From Liquidambar formosana (lineage: Eukaryota > Streptophyta > Magnoliopsida > Saxifragales > Altingiaceae), in assembly GCA_039720395.1 (NCBI GenBank), contig CM077823.1, positions 32,880,371-32,944,370 of the forward strand: a stretch of DNA of 64,000 nucleotides. The letters are read 5' to 3'. A model generated the notes under the pieces. It was not told where the DNA came from. It saw nothing but the letters and a program-made list of their open reading frames with translations, and did no database searches. The position numbers and the translations under genes were made by a program. Below are positions 10,728-22,524 of this stretch, piece after piece. Position 1 is the first letter of the stretch. The number at the start of each line of letters is the position of its first letter.

Positions 10728-12986
10728 CTATATTGGTTCTTGACATGTCTTCTTATTATGAGTTCCAAGCCTTCCACATCTACCGCATTTGATTTGCCTT
10801 ATCTTCTCTCCTCTTGAAGGTATCCTCCTATTCTTCGGCCTCCCTGCAGGCCGTCTCGTATTGGGTGGAAGAACAAACTCACAATTTTCAACACTAACTC
10901 CCACTTTAAGAGCCGTAGAAATGGGATGAATAGGTTGAGAGTAAGCTTCACGAAATGAAGATGTGTAAAAGTAATCCTCCACATAGTCATTAATGTCACC
11001 GCCACTGGCTTGAATTGCTACAGCAGCGTACGAGCATGGAAACCCATTTATCTGCCATTGATAACAAGTAAATGTGAAATTTATAATGTCAACAATAACA
11101 TATGGGTACAAATGAACCTCAAACACACTATCACTGGACATGCTAACCCTCCATGTCCTCCCCTTATCCAACTCATCACCCAACCTCTTGTCCATCTTCG
11201 GGCATAATATAGTATTCCAAGAATCTGCTTCCAACCTCCTATTGCACATTTGCGCCATAATCTAGGATCTAATCAAATCAACCATGTTTGTAATTGGCAG
11301 GAAACGAGCTTCCTTGATCCAAGCGTTAAATGATTTAGCAACATTAGAGCACATCTCACCATACCGCTGCCCTTGGAAGTACGCGTTCGCCCAACATTAA
11401 AAAGGACAGTCATTCAGGAAAAATTGCACTTACTCCTTCCCTTCAGCCAACAACTCAGACAACTTCTCCTCAAACTTATGCTCAGTTGGAGCATATGCAC
11501 ATTCGCGAAATAAAAACACCATTCGATCTTTGAATGACTTATGACCCATAACCTTGTCTCGTAAATTCATCTTCAAATGATGAAGGCAATAGGCATGGTA
11601 TGCTGTTGGAAATACTTTTGGCAGCGCCGACCTCAACCCATTGTTTCGATCTGAAATAAACGTGAGTTGCCTTGCATCCCCTACAATTTCACGCAAATTC
11701 TCAAAAACCATCTCCAATTATCTTCTGACTCAGTATCAACCACAGCAAATGCCACCGGGAACAACCCTACAACAACAAATTTAATAACACATGCTTCTTT
11801 AAAATGATACTAAACTATATAATCAATAACTCATTTAACAGTACCACCATACTGTCCCAAATCAACTAAATTGAACAATATTAACACCATTAAACATACC
11901 TTGGTTTCCATCCTTCGCCGTCGCAGTTAACAATTGCCCTTTATACTTACTCTTCAAAAAAGTACCATCCACAAACAACATTGGTCGACAATATGTGAAG
12001 CCATGAATGCATGCATAGAAAGATGCAAAAAACCTCTTAAACCGATTACTACATTCATCCATATCCAAAACAAGTTTGCTACCCAGATTTGTCCTCATGG
12101 ACTTGTCAATGAACCAACGAAGTTGGTCAAATGACTCGGAGTTATCATCATACAAACAATTCCGCGCCTTCTCAATACCCATCCACGCATTGGTGTACGA
12201 TATATCTAGCCTATACTTCCTTTTAAAATCTCGAAGAACTTCAACAGCACTCAAAAGCAGCTTGTCGCGCACAACCTCTATCATTTCGGACAACACAATG
12301 TCAAAACCCATCCTATTGTGCTTGGTCGTTTGAACAACTGCCCCATATGTGTGAACATTGTTCAATTGACGTATGTAGAACCATCCATTTGCATGCTCCA
12401 TGCGTGCATGCACTCGCCACTTGCAGCCCCTCCGCTCCTTCATCTTACATACAGCCGTAACTCTATCTGATTCATTTTTTACAAAATCGTAGTTAAATCC
12501 AATTTCAACTGAATATTTGAGCAACGCAACTCTAAATCCTTTGACACCATCTTTAAAATACTGACCCACATTCTTTATCAAGTGCGCCCAACTAGCACTA
12601 AGCAAAGTCCACTCCTCATGCGAACAAAAAGACGGCAACAAATCAGTTTCCGTATCATTAAACTCTCCCACCGAAACTTCACCATTACAAATATTCAACA
12701 CGCCACCTTCACCTGCCAATCCACCATTATCTACCACCTCAATGTCAAATTGAATCATGTGCATACGCATCCCAATGGAAAACATAGTTCTTACATCAAC
12801 ATCATTGTTTATCATAATTTTCGTATGACTAAGAAGCGAATAAAATAGTTCAACCAACCACGGCCTCAAACTCCTCCATTTCGATATAACAAACCCTTGA
12901 ATATCATCAAAAGATGTGTATGCATCTGCGGGCATAACAGATGTCCTCCCACCAAACGTACACATTAAACATATGTTCTCATCCAT
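10728..12986 (-). pseudogene. mudrA transposase (MULE), decayed
   Basis: mudrA transposases cut and paste Mutator-family elements. Exon 1 (12986-11900) holds the N-terminal domain, the MuDR DNA-binding domain (VTAVCKMKERRGCKWRVHA ... NNVHTYG) and the first catalytic Asp in LFVDGTF. Exon 2 starts at 11766 after a GTAG acceptor and continues with GLFPVAFAVVDTESEDNW. A one-base frameshift near 11703 follows. The second Asp is in FISDRNNGLRSAL, and CLHHLKMN is conserved. In-frame stops lie at 11432-11430, 11399-11397 and 11264-11262. The expected catalytic Glu in the N-V-A-x-S-F-N motif is Lys (codon 11336-11334). The C-terminal SWIM finger reads FTCYQWQINGFPCSYA, lacking one Cys and the His. A final CGRCGRLGTHNKKTC knuckle is intact. 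This copy cannot encode an active transposase. Confidence 0.9.
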
Positions 12987-13913
12987 CGCATCTCAAATGG
13001 ATATATTAACCTGTATAAATACACAAACAATATCAAATTATTATGTGAACATAAACAACACAACACATAACCCAAACCCATAAACAGCTTGTCCCCAATT
13101 CTATCCATAGTACCACTCTACTACCAATAGATACGTAAACATATAATAACCAGTATACAGTACCATGATACACTATTTCTTTCTAAATACATAACAAAAC
13201 AGTACTAGTGAATTAACCACACCATACAAATCCATCAAACTCGACAATCTCCAACCAACACTTCCACTTGTATGTACACATCCACAAAATACTGACCCAC
13301 ACATACGAAACCCACTCAAATCTTAATGGTAAATGCAAAAACTATGTAAAAAACACATAACTACCAAAAACATATGTACTCACCTTACGTATACAGCAGC
13401 TGAATCGCGTATGATCAAATCCACACAAAACCCTAGCGATATTCACCCACCACCACTGAAAACAATGCTTTCTACTTTCCAAAATCAATAAAATGAACAC
13501 TTTCACCACTGATTTCCCATCTAAAAACCAGACAATCACCGAAAATCTGTAAAACAGAACGAGAAAGAAGAAACTACGAACACTTTCACACCCAAACCAG
13601 ATCTCTTGGAGCCGCTTGAAGTGATCGAAACATAGGATTCAAATTTGAATTTCCACCTTCTGCGCTTGTTTAAAGAGAGAGAAACATCGTGTAACCGAAA
13701 AATCTCCCACACGAAATCAAATCCCTCAAAAAACGGTTACAATTTTTACTCTTCATATGGAAAACTGTGTTTTCCATATCTGCTGTACAAATAATGGAAA
13801 AATGTCAAATGAAGGTTATATCTGGTATAAAAAAACACGGTTTTACCTCGCCACAAATAACAACTAAAAAAAAGGGGTTATTAAATTACTAAATCTTAAG
13901 TAGGGTTTTTTGC
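12987..13913. other. 5' region of mudrA and right end of the MULE
   Basis: No exon was recognised. More diverged copies of the palindromic motif occur near 13108, 13158 and 13198. The stretch ends in the putative right terminus of the element. Confidence 0.5.
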
Positions 13914-13953
13914 TAAAGTCATATCCCTAATAGGAGTTATTGCTAATTTTCCC

Positions 13954-14697
13954 TCTTTTTTTTTAAAACCAATAGGGAATTAAAACGTTTGATCCTAATA
14001 ATTTCCTTAATACAAGTAAAGCCACTAGTCACTCTGCATTGATGAATGCTCATAATAAATTCACTCAATGGTTGCTTTCAAAAGGGAATAGGAAGTCAAA
14101 TCCAATACCACCAGATGCGCGCTTGAGACATAAGTTCCAAGAGACATGGGACTATTCCTTGGAAATTAAGGATTTCAATAGCATTTTTGTTTTCACTTTT
14201 GAATTGTTGATCCTTTCTTTTGTACAGTAGGGGATAGTTTGTTGTATTTGATCAACATCCATTGATTCTAGATCGATCTTGTCTGGACATTTTGACTAAA
14301 ATATGTGGAGTCTAATAGGAAAAAAGTGAAAGGAAAAAAGAAAATAAAAAAATAAAGAAAGAAATAGAAATAGAAACCTCAAGGAAACTCAGATTTATAG
14401 TCAACATATAGGCAGCTGACAGGAAATGGAATAGAAATTTACACGGTCGAAGTTCAAGACCCACCTCATATGTCTAAGTCAAATGTCGGACCAAAACAAC
14501 ACGAGTTAGGAACATTTCTATGTGGAATGCCATTCCCCCTGCAATCATATCCCCAAATTCTCTCGCTTTACAAATATTATACTCTATGTTGCTGAGACTT
14601 TTCTTTGAAATGCAGGGGAAAAAAATTTCTTTTTCAAGGATTGAAGGAAAATAGGTTTGTTCCTTCAATATATATATATATATATATATGGTAGTAT
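13954..14697. other. Non-coding, nothing recognised
   Basis: The stretch is AT-rich and ends in a (TA)n microsatellite at about 14669-14689. No gene or element boundary is visible. Confidence 0.5.
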
Positions 14698-14860
14698 TGT
14701 TCTTATCAGCATGTGTTGATATAAGTTATATCAGCACGATGTATTGGGAGTTGTACCCCTTGCATTGATCCAGTGTATCTCATATTCCACTAATGCACAA
14801 GGTACAACTCCCAATGCGGGTGTTGATATAAGTTATATCAGCACGTGCTTACATGATCAT
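14698..14860. mobile_element. Hairpin-forming MITE, copy 1
   Basis: The whole stretch folds back on itself: attgggagttgtacc pairs with ggtacaactcccaat, and both ends carry the near-palindromic block gttgatataagttatatcag. It has no coding capacity. A second, related copy starts about 30 bp downstream. The superfamily is not clear because I cannot identify a convincing target-site duplication. Confidence 0.65.
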
Positions 14861-15581
14861 CATCCTATATATAAATATATATACGGTTATGTTCTCATCA
14901 ACACGTGTTGATATATGTTATATCAACACCATGCATTGGGGGTTGTACCCCTTGCATTGGTCCAATGTACCTCATATCTGTAATACCCGTAATTTTTAAA
15001 TAGGGTATTAAGGGTTTAATCTATGATTAACATAGCTAATCCCTTGATTTGTCGGATGATTTCATGCATGAGTAATGCATGTGTATGATATTATGATGTT
15101 GGATGCGTTTTGATGCTTGTTTTGTGCATCGAGTATCTTTCGGGTGCGTTTAGCCTTATTTGCAACTTAAGGGTTTAAGCTGCTGAAATTTGGCTAAGTG
15201 TTGGGGAAAAAGTGAATTTTCATAAATCTTCGTTTTAAAGGATAATTTTTGGCGGTAATGGGAGTTTATAATATTATAAGATATTGGTGATTTTATGGGA
15301 TTTTATTAGCATGTTTGGATTAGTTTCCTCACATGTTTGTTTTAGGAAAATCTGTCGGGTGACGGATTTTGTACTAAAACTTGGAAATGAGATTTTGATA
15401 TATTGGGTATTTGATTTTTTTGATATTTTATTTGGATTCAAATGGGGGGTTATTTGCTTATTTTCATTAAATAACTTAAAGTAAAAGGATAATTACTTAA
15501 ATGTTTTTAATGAAATAAGGCTGATGTCTGTGCTGATGAGGTGTAGTCTGACTGACTGCCAATTTTTCAGCTGACCGTGTG

Positions 15582-15728
15582 TTTCAGACGTCTGAAATAC
15601 ATTTCAGACGTCTGAAAGTGACATTTCAGACGTCTGAAAGTTATATTCAGACGTCTGAAAGTTCCAGAGAGCGAGGTTTTCTGGAGTATAGTTTCAGACG
15701 TCTGAAACTACATTTCAGACGTCTGAAA
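15582..15728. promoter_or_regulatory. Six copies of a 16 bp perfect palindrome (TTTCAGACGTCTGAAA)
   Basis: Copies start at 15582, 15602, 15624, 15645 (first base changed), 15692 and 15713, giving a spacing of roughly 20 bp with one larger gap. Each is its own reverse complement and centres on GACGTC, a bZIP-type ACGT core. The array ends 56 bp before a TATA box, the position expected of an upstream enhancer in the LTR promoter. Confidence 0.9.
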
Positions 15729-15783
15729 GTTGCGATCTGCAGATTTCATGAAGGGTTAAAATGACATTTTTGCCCCCCTTTTC

Positions 15784-15790
15784 TATATAA
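15784..15790 (+). promoter_or_regulatory. TATA box of the solo LTR
   Basis: The sequence ctatataaaccc lies just downstream of the palindrome array. A transcription start would be expected about 30 bp further on. This is positional inference only. Confidence 0.6.
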
Positions 15791-17620
15791 ACCCATCTAA
15801 CTCGTCCCAAACACTCCAGATCTGGTTTTTGGAGCATGGGAGAGCTAGAGAGAGAGTGGGAGAGAAAGAGAGGGTACGGTGGAGAGAGAAAGAGCTTCTC
15901 CCTCCATTTTTATGGGTTTTCACGCATAGGAGGCTTGGATTTCGACATTTCTAGCTTGGATTCACTCATGGTTTACCTCCATTTCGGATTTGAGAGGTAA
16001 TTTCTCATGTATAAAGTTAGGATTTGCATTCCTTTTTGGGATTGGGTTATCATATTCTTACATTTCGTGTTTATTCATGGTATTTGTGAGGTTTGGTCCC
16101 ATTTTGGAGTTGGAATCTCCATTATGTTCATCAAGCATGGCATTTGGGAGCTAGGGCTTGGATTGGGGGCATACACGTGCATCCTAGGCTTGGATCTACA
16201 CACCAATAACATCAAGATCGCATTTTTCTACACGTTTCATAGAGGTAGGTGCAATTTACATGGGTTTAAACTATTGACATGATAATATGGTATATATTAT
16301 CATAGTGTTTGGTATTCTTGGGCCTAGAATATGTATATAAATGAATTATGGAATAAATCTTGGAAGGAGATTATGGGTATTTGATATTGTAATTTGGGGA
16401 TTATGTTCTTTACGGATTTTGGTATATTTTATACATTCTATGGAATATAGATGTATGGATTTTATGGTTAATTCCCATGTTTAATTGAGGTTTTGATTTT
16501 GATTTTAAGGTTATAATCATAATGAGAATTTATGTTGTTTATCATAATTTTGGATATAATTATGATGTTATTCGATTATGGGTTATATACCATATCTTGG
16601 AGATGACTTTGGTTCAAAAGAATCATTTTATGGTTTATCGCATTGCATGTTGGGCATAATCATGCATTAAATGGACTTAATTAATACTGGGTAAAAGTAT
16701 TGCATAAAAAGGGGTCATTGGAATTGGACTACTTGCAGTCAATGGGACTTTGCGGTGTTTTCCATTCCTTTGGTCCTGGGGTACTTTCCGGTTCCAGGTA
16801 GGAACCCTTGTGTTCCCGAATCAGAGGCTACTTTCCGGTTCCAGGTAGGAACCCTTGTGTTGTCCTCTTGGAGGTTGGGTTTAAATCCTCAGTTTCCGCG
16901 CGAAGACTCCTGCGGGAGTGGTCGGTAATTAATGGAATTAATGTAAATTGGGCATGAGTCACATGCATTGGGCATTATGCATTATTTGTTTTAAGTTATG
17001 GGTTATAACTTATTTGGGGTTTGTAATATACCTGGTTAGTATATTTCGTTTTAAATGATATAATTGGTTTTATTTATATCATTGCTTTAGTTTACTATGT
17101 TAAATTGTATCTACTGAGTCATCGGACTCACTCCCATTATTTTAAATGTTTTTCAGTATTACAGGATATGAAGTTTATGCGGAGGCACGCTTACTTGGGA
17201 TTTATTAATGTATTTCATGGGGAGAATATGTATTAATTCATTTTATTGGGCCAATGTAAATGTAAATTTTAATCGGGGTTGTAATTGTAATTATTTAATG
17301 TTTTGCATACGTGGAATGCGATGCATGGGATGATACCAGTTTCATGGATGACAGGAAATTTTTATGAAATGAATTTCATAACAGGTTTTCATGATGGTAT
17401 GTCCTATTTACGGATGGGTCATGTCCAAAAAGGGAAAAAATTTTAAAATGGTTGAGATTTTAACACGTGTCATCCTCGTTTTATCAAAAGGTTGGTTAAA
17501 ATAAAACTCGTTTTATTATTACTGATCACGGCTTAATTAATTTGGGTCGTGACAATATCTCACTAATACACAAGGTAAAACTCCCAATACGGGTGTTAAT
17601 GTAAATTATGTCATCCTATA

Positions 17621-18199
17621 TATATATAGGGTCTAGATATCGCAACCCCTTCATGTGTTCTCCACACCCCACTAGTTTTAATTTTATAAAATTTTAGAAA
17701 AATATAGAAGGTTTTTATGAAAAGTGGCCGCTTGATCCATTATAAAACATTATTTTGAACAACTTTGCTTCTCAAACCCTCACTCCACACTCACTCCATC
17801 TTCACTTTGAAACCCTCAATCCTTCTCAAACCCTCACTCCTCAATCCTTCTTAAACCCTCACTCCATATTAGTCGAGGTGTTGTGGAGAGCGATGTGTGG
17901 AATCGGGCGATGGACGATGGAAGGTTTCTTCCTTGAGCAGTAGGTGCAGCGCCTTAGGGATCGAAAGCAGCCAATCCTAGAGGTACCTCTCTATCCACAA
18001 TCGATGTGCGGAATCAGGTGATGGAGGGTCGATGCGTGAAGAAGGACGATGGAGGTTTTGATTTGGGGATTTTAGTCGTGGGTGAAGCTCAAAAGAGTCA
18101 AAAGCCTTATAGTTTTCTAGAAAAGTAAATGTAAAGTCATAAAACAAAACCCACTTAATCCATTAAAATATATATATATATATATATATCAATTACAGG
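17621..18199. other. Non-coding, nothing recognised
   Basis: The stretch contains short repeated blocks (ctcaaaccctcactcc variants near 17775-17860) and a (TA)n run at about 18164-18190. No gene was recognised. Confidence 0.45.
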
Positions 18200-18397
18200 T
18201 CCTAGTTATTCGCGGCACACAAGAAACGCCGTATTAAATGTTATTTACGGCATTTTTATACTGGATGCCGTGAAATATGTGATATGTACTATATTAATGG
18301 CGTACATACGTAGCATGCTATTAGTACGCCTCATCTATGACTTGCCACATATGCACGCCGTAGTATGACGTCGTGAATGACTTATTTTCTTGTAGTG
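18200..18397 (-). mobile_element. CACTA transposon terminus (fragment)
   Basis: The right edge, read on the minus strand, is CACTACAAGAAAATAAGTCA, the typical terminal sequence of plant CACTA (CMC/EnSpm) elements. Several short subterminal repeats of the type acgccgt / acggcat follow inward. No matching second terminus is visible, so this is a fragment or a very short degenerate element. Its outer edge coincides with the left edge of the segmental duplication. Confidence 0.7.
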
Positions 18398-18935
18398 ATT
18401 TCCTATCAAAATATGATTTTATGTTAGGAATTTTTCCAAATCTGGATTTATGAGATGAGACAATGAAAACACAGAAATGAAAAATAATCACAGTCAAGCA
18501 CAAGAAATGTAGATTTATGTGGTTCGATAAAACTTTACTGCCTACGTCTACAAAGTCGTTGTAACTTTCGTTAAATTTTTGCAAAAGGAGATACAATTGA
18601 TTAAGATGGCCGTCTCCTGTTATACTTTACATGTTACAAACGTAAAATTACCAAAATACCCCTTACCAAAAAATTGATAGAAGGAAAAAGGATTAACGGA
18701 GATACAAGCCCAAGCATTATGGTTTGCCACTTCACCACGACGCAAGTTTGGTTGAGGTCCACATAAATCCAAAGTTCAAGTCAAAGTCAAGACAGGCTTC
18801 ATTGGATCTTTGTGGCATGGCATGAAAGGATTACCTTTCTTTATCCTCAGTACTTTTGATCAAACATACTTGTTAAGAAAAAGTTTAGAAAAACCTCTTA
18901 CTTTAAATATAATGGAAAGTCAGTCTAGGCATGAC

Positions 18936-20245
18936 TAGGCCTTGCAATGCCAACCCAAACCCATGAACCTGTCCAAACCTACCCGCAATAAATAGGGTTG
19001 GGTTCATAAAATTTTTAAATGGGTTGTTAATGGGTTACCCAAAACAAACCCAAATATAAATGGGTTAGTTATGGATTACATGACGGGACCTGTTGGGTTT
19101 CAAACTTAACAAACATAACTTTAGGGCAATTTTGCATTCTCTACCTCCATACTCCAGTGTTCCATTCTCTTCACGAAGAAAGACCATCAGTGGTGGGAGA
19201 GCTCCTTTCATTGTGCGAAGACGACAACTCCATGGCCTCGACTCCATTGGTCTTTCTTTGGTTTGCTTGACTGCGTAAAAGAAAATCTGTCAGAGACGGT
19301 ATGCCACCAGCAACAGCGACGGCGATTGATGATGAACTCCAACCTCCAATGACGGCGAAAAAAGAGAAATCATTATGGTTCTGAAACGGGTTCTGCACCA
19401 AGTTGAAAACCTCTGACGATGACAACAGTGACAACGATGGCAACACAACATGTCTTTTTCCCTCTTTCTTCGACCTTCATTCCAATTTTGCAACTTCATT
19501 TTTTTTTTTTAAACCCCATTTTTCAACCTCCTTCATTCTAGTTCTGCACCTTTAACCTTTCACCAAATGTGCAGGTTTGGTTCAGCCTTTTTTTTTTTTT
19601 CATAAAACCCCAGAGCAGCTTGTTCTGTGATCATATGAAGATGTTTGAACAAACACAAAATTTGGTTGTGCAGAGGCTTGGAAAATTGGGGGTTTTGTGG
19701 CAATTTATTTTTTTTGTCATCTTTGGTGGGAAAGATTTTAAGGCGTTAATCAAACACTATGATTTGCCAAGGGATTGTAGCCCAAAAAAAGAGAAGAAAA
19801 AAACTGTTTAGGGATTTGTAATTACTGCAATTTTATTCTTTTTTTTCCAAAGATGATCCGTTTTATTATGGATCCAGCTCATGACCCATTTTACTTGTAT
19901 GCTTTGGTGTTTTCCCTTTAAAGCTTTGACTTTTGTTACTTGGTAGATTCTCCAATGACAAGGATTTGAAGCTTGAAGAGATTTGAGGAGAGAGAGAGAG
20001 AGGGAAAAAAAAATCATAAAAAACCTAGGGCACAATACGGGTCAGGTTAGAATTTGGGCTGGGTTTTAAATATGGGTTGGATTGAATCATGAATTGGGTG
20101 CGGGTTGGATGCGGGTATGTACAGTAATTGGGTTGAGTTACACCCAAGCCATTAATGGCACAAGTTACATAACTCATTAATAACCCAACCCAACAAATTT
20201 ATGCCTCAACCCAAACCCACCCAATCCGCCCAATTGCCAGCCCTA
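18936..20245. mobile_element. Non-autonomous hAT element (1.31 kb)
   Basis: The ends are TAGGCCTTGCAATG and, as reverse complement, TAGGGCTGGCAATT. The flanking 8 bp GGCATGAC is perfectly duplicated (18928-18935 and 20246-20253). The paralogous site near 35630 in the second duplication copy is uninterrupted (ggcatgac followed by ttgtaagc), confirming the insertion. Inside are aaccc/gggtt-rich subterminal stretches at both ends and no recognisable transposase. Confidence 0.9.
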
Positions 20246-20253
20246 GGCATGAC

Positions 20254-21030
20254 TAGTGAGCAAAGTGAATTTAAAATAAAAATTATTTCGATGATCGATT
20301 GGCTAGTCACTTAGTTTACTTAGCTTCTTTGATTTCGATGATCGATTGGCTAGTCATCAAACACCTAGATAGAGCAAAAATGGCACAACTAAATTCAAGT
20401 GGGTTTCTTTTGTTTCAGTCAAACATAATATTCGAAATAATGAGAGAAACAAAACGAAAATTCTCTAGAAGTGACGCGGGGACAAAGCAAAGTACAACGA
20501 AAAAGAAATGTTCCTTTATCTCATATTGAGGAAAGAATGGTTTCCCAGGCATTGTCTTTTTCATCTTTCATTCTCCCCTGTTCTTTCCTTGGACCATACG
20601 GAGTGACAAAAGAAAAGGACGAGATTCCATTAGAGTACAAAACAAGAGAATTGTTGTTACTTGAACACTAGACCAAAGCGAAAGAAAGAAATAATAGGAT
20701 GCTTGGATTTTGGGGTAAGTATAATCCATTGGCTTTGATTGCTTTAAAAAGCGATTATATGGGAAAGCTCTTATAAAAACGCCCATCCTGAATGGCTGGC
20801 AAAGGTCTAACTGATAAAAAAGTAGAGAAATATCGACTTGGCTACAAATAGATAGAAAGAAATCAAGCTTCTGCTCATTGTTTTCGTGAAAGAAAGATTT
20901 AGAAGAAAAAGAAGAAGATGGCTGATGGAGTTGGTGGTTAGTTTTTATGAAAAACTATTGTTAGCCCCAAGGTCTCAACACCATAAATTTTGATAATATT
21001 GGCAATAGTGTTTCAATCGCTAATTATAAA
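20254..21030. other. Copy-1-specific non-coding segment
   Basis: This part has no counterpart in copy 2, which has a different ~375 bp stretch (35670-36045) in its place. It includes a direct repeat, tcgatgatcgattggctagt, near 20288 and 20335. No gene was recognised. Confidence 0.55.
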
Positions 21031-21856
21031 TCGAGATGTTAATTAAGACAGGACTTTTTCATAAAATCTTAAAAATTGTAAACTAAGTGAGGGTACAAAG
21101 GAATTTTTGTAGTGACAATAGCTGCCCAGGAAACAAAATCCCTCATTCAGCTTAGTCAGTGATGGCTAAAAAAAAAAGCTACGGTGGTTAGCGTTTTAGG
21201 AATATAGCCCAAAAAACCCTTTTCAATTTATTATTATTAACTATTAACAATCAAGGTCCTAGCCCTAGCATGATTAATCTGTTTGTACTTATCCCAAAAA
21301 AAAAAAAAAAAACTGTTTGTATTTTTTTCTTTGTTTTTTCCTTTTTCTCCTATAATACATAGAATCCAACCCTTACCCGGCCCCTACCTCTAATCCCATT
21401 TAATATTAACAAAAAAGTATCAATGTTTTTTTTATTAACTTGAATTAGATATCATACTTATCAAGTGAGTCAAATGTCACTAGACTATTATGTCATTGGC
21501 GCTCTATTACAACGGACTAACACAACAGTAATGCTATTGGACCTCCTTAACGTTCCTCAAAAGAACTCCCATGATGTGACGTGAAATCAGAGGTAGACTA
21601 ATAACCAAGGCCCAATAGCATTAGTCCACTTTTGTTTTCACACTACAACGTTAAGGGTTCTTTTGAGGGCTATTAAGCGAGGTCCGATCCAAAAGCATTT
21701 CCCTAACATGCATCATATAAATCCATGCCAATAACTAGTTAGAAATAATGTCACATGAAAATAATTCAATAAATATAGAATTTATGTACACCTATGAAAG
21801 CCATTGAATCAAATATTGAACCTAACCTCTAGCCACATAATAGTTTTTCTCTTATA

Positions 21857-22125
21857 CTCTTTCCGTTTAATATTTATTGTCTTCCTTTCCATTTTGGGTC
21901 ATTTCAAAATTATTCTCTTAGTTAAAAGGTCAAGACTTCATTTTAATCAATTTTCTAAAATACCCATATCTATGGCACTATTTACATGATATGAGCAAAG
22001 CAAACTCAACTAATGATCGTACTACCCTTGAATTTAAAGTATAAAGGTGGATGTTAAAGCATTTTAGAAGAATTCCTTAGAAATTGTGTTTTTCAAATAA
22101 TACGATCAATTTGAAACGGATGGAG
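21857..22125. mobile_element. Stowaway MITE in duplication copy 1
   Basis: It begins CTCTTTCCGTTTAATATTTA and ends with ACGGATGGAG, flanked by TA on both sides. The same element is at 36836-37105 in copy 2, so it was present before the duplication. Confidence 0.75.
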
Positions 22126-22448
22126 TATTAGTTTTGCCCCTTTTTATTTTTATTTTTTATTTTTTGGGCATCTTAGCTTTGCCAAATGTAAATAACCCAA
22201 ATTTACATCATTAGTGGTCCCCTTCAATAATTCTATTAACGGGGAATAGCTTTGGTATCAAATTATAAAAACTCATTGTTGTGTCGAGTTCAGTTCAACT
22301 ATTGGATGAGGTTTTGGATAAGTGAGATTAAAAGATTAAAAAGTTATCATTAAAGTCATTTTGATCATTTCAATATCAATTTTTTTTATTATAATCTCAA
22401 CCGTCCAAAATCTTGTCCAATGATCGACATGAGCTCCGCACGGTGCTG

Positions 22449-22479
<31 letters not shown>

Positions 22480-22524
22480 GGTGAATTGGGGGCAGAGCCC
22501 AGAACAAGAACAAAAAAGACTAAA

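Larger units (their letters stand above)
4360..13953. mobile_element. Mutator-like element (MULE) with mudrA and Ulp1-like genes
   Basis: A mudrA-type transposase on the minus strand and an Ulp1-like peptidase gene on the plus strand converge within one unit, the arrangement known for peptidase-carrying MULEs (Kaonashi type). The proposed ends are GGGAATTTTGGCGAAAACCC at 4360 and, as reverse complement, GGGAAAATTAGCAATAACTC ending at 13953. They share about 15 of their first 22 positions. The flanking 9-mers tattttttt and tcttttttt could be a target-site duplication with one mismatch, but they are low complexity. Short degenerate ends suit a MULE without long terminal inverted repeats. The transposase is decayed, so the element is not autonomous now. 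Confidence 0.75.
14979..17554 (+). mobile_element. Solo LTR of a large LTR retrotransposon (2.58 kb)
   Basis: The LTR begins TGTAATACCCGTAATTTTTA and ends GGGTCGTGACA, so it has TG...CA ends, and is flanked by a perfect 5 bp duplication ATATC (14974-14978 and 17555-17559). No polypurine tract, primer-binding site or pol gene is attached, so recombination between two LTRs has probably removed the rest. Its ends and size resemble LTRs of plant Ty3/gypsy elements (inference). A TATA box lies at 15784 and a palindrome array just upstream of it, so the likely U3 is about 14979-15815. Open frames inside are short and unremarkable. Confidence 0.85.
14890..17620. mobile_element. Hairpin-forming MITE, copy 2, split by a solo LTR
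   Basis: The left half (14890-14978) and right half (17555-17620) match the two halves of the neighbouring copy 1. They are separated only by the LTR insertion at 14979-17554. Removing the LTR and one copy of its target duplication restores the MITE order. Confidence 0.7.
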
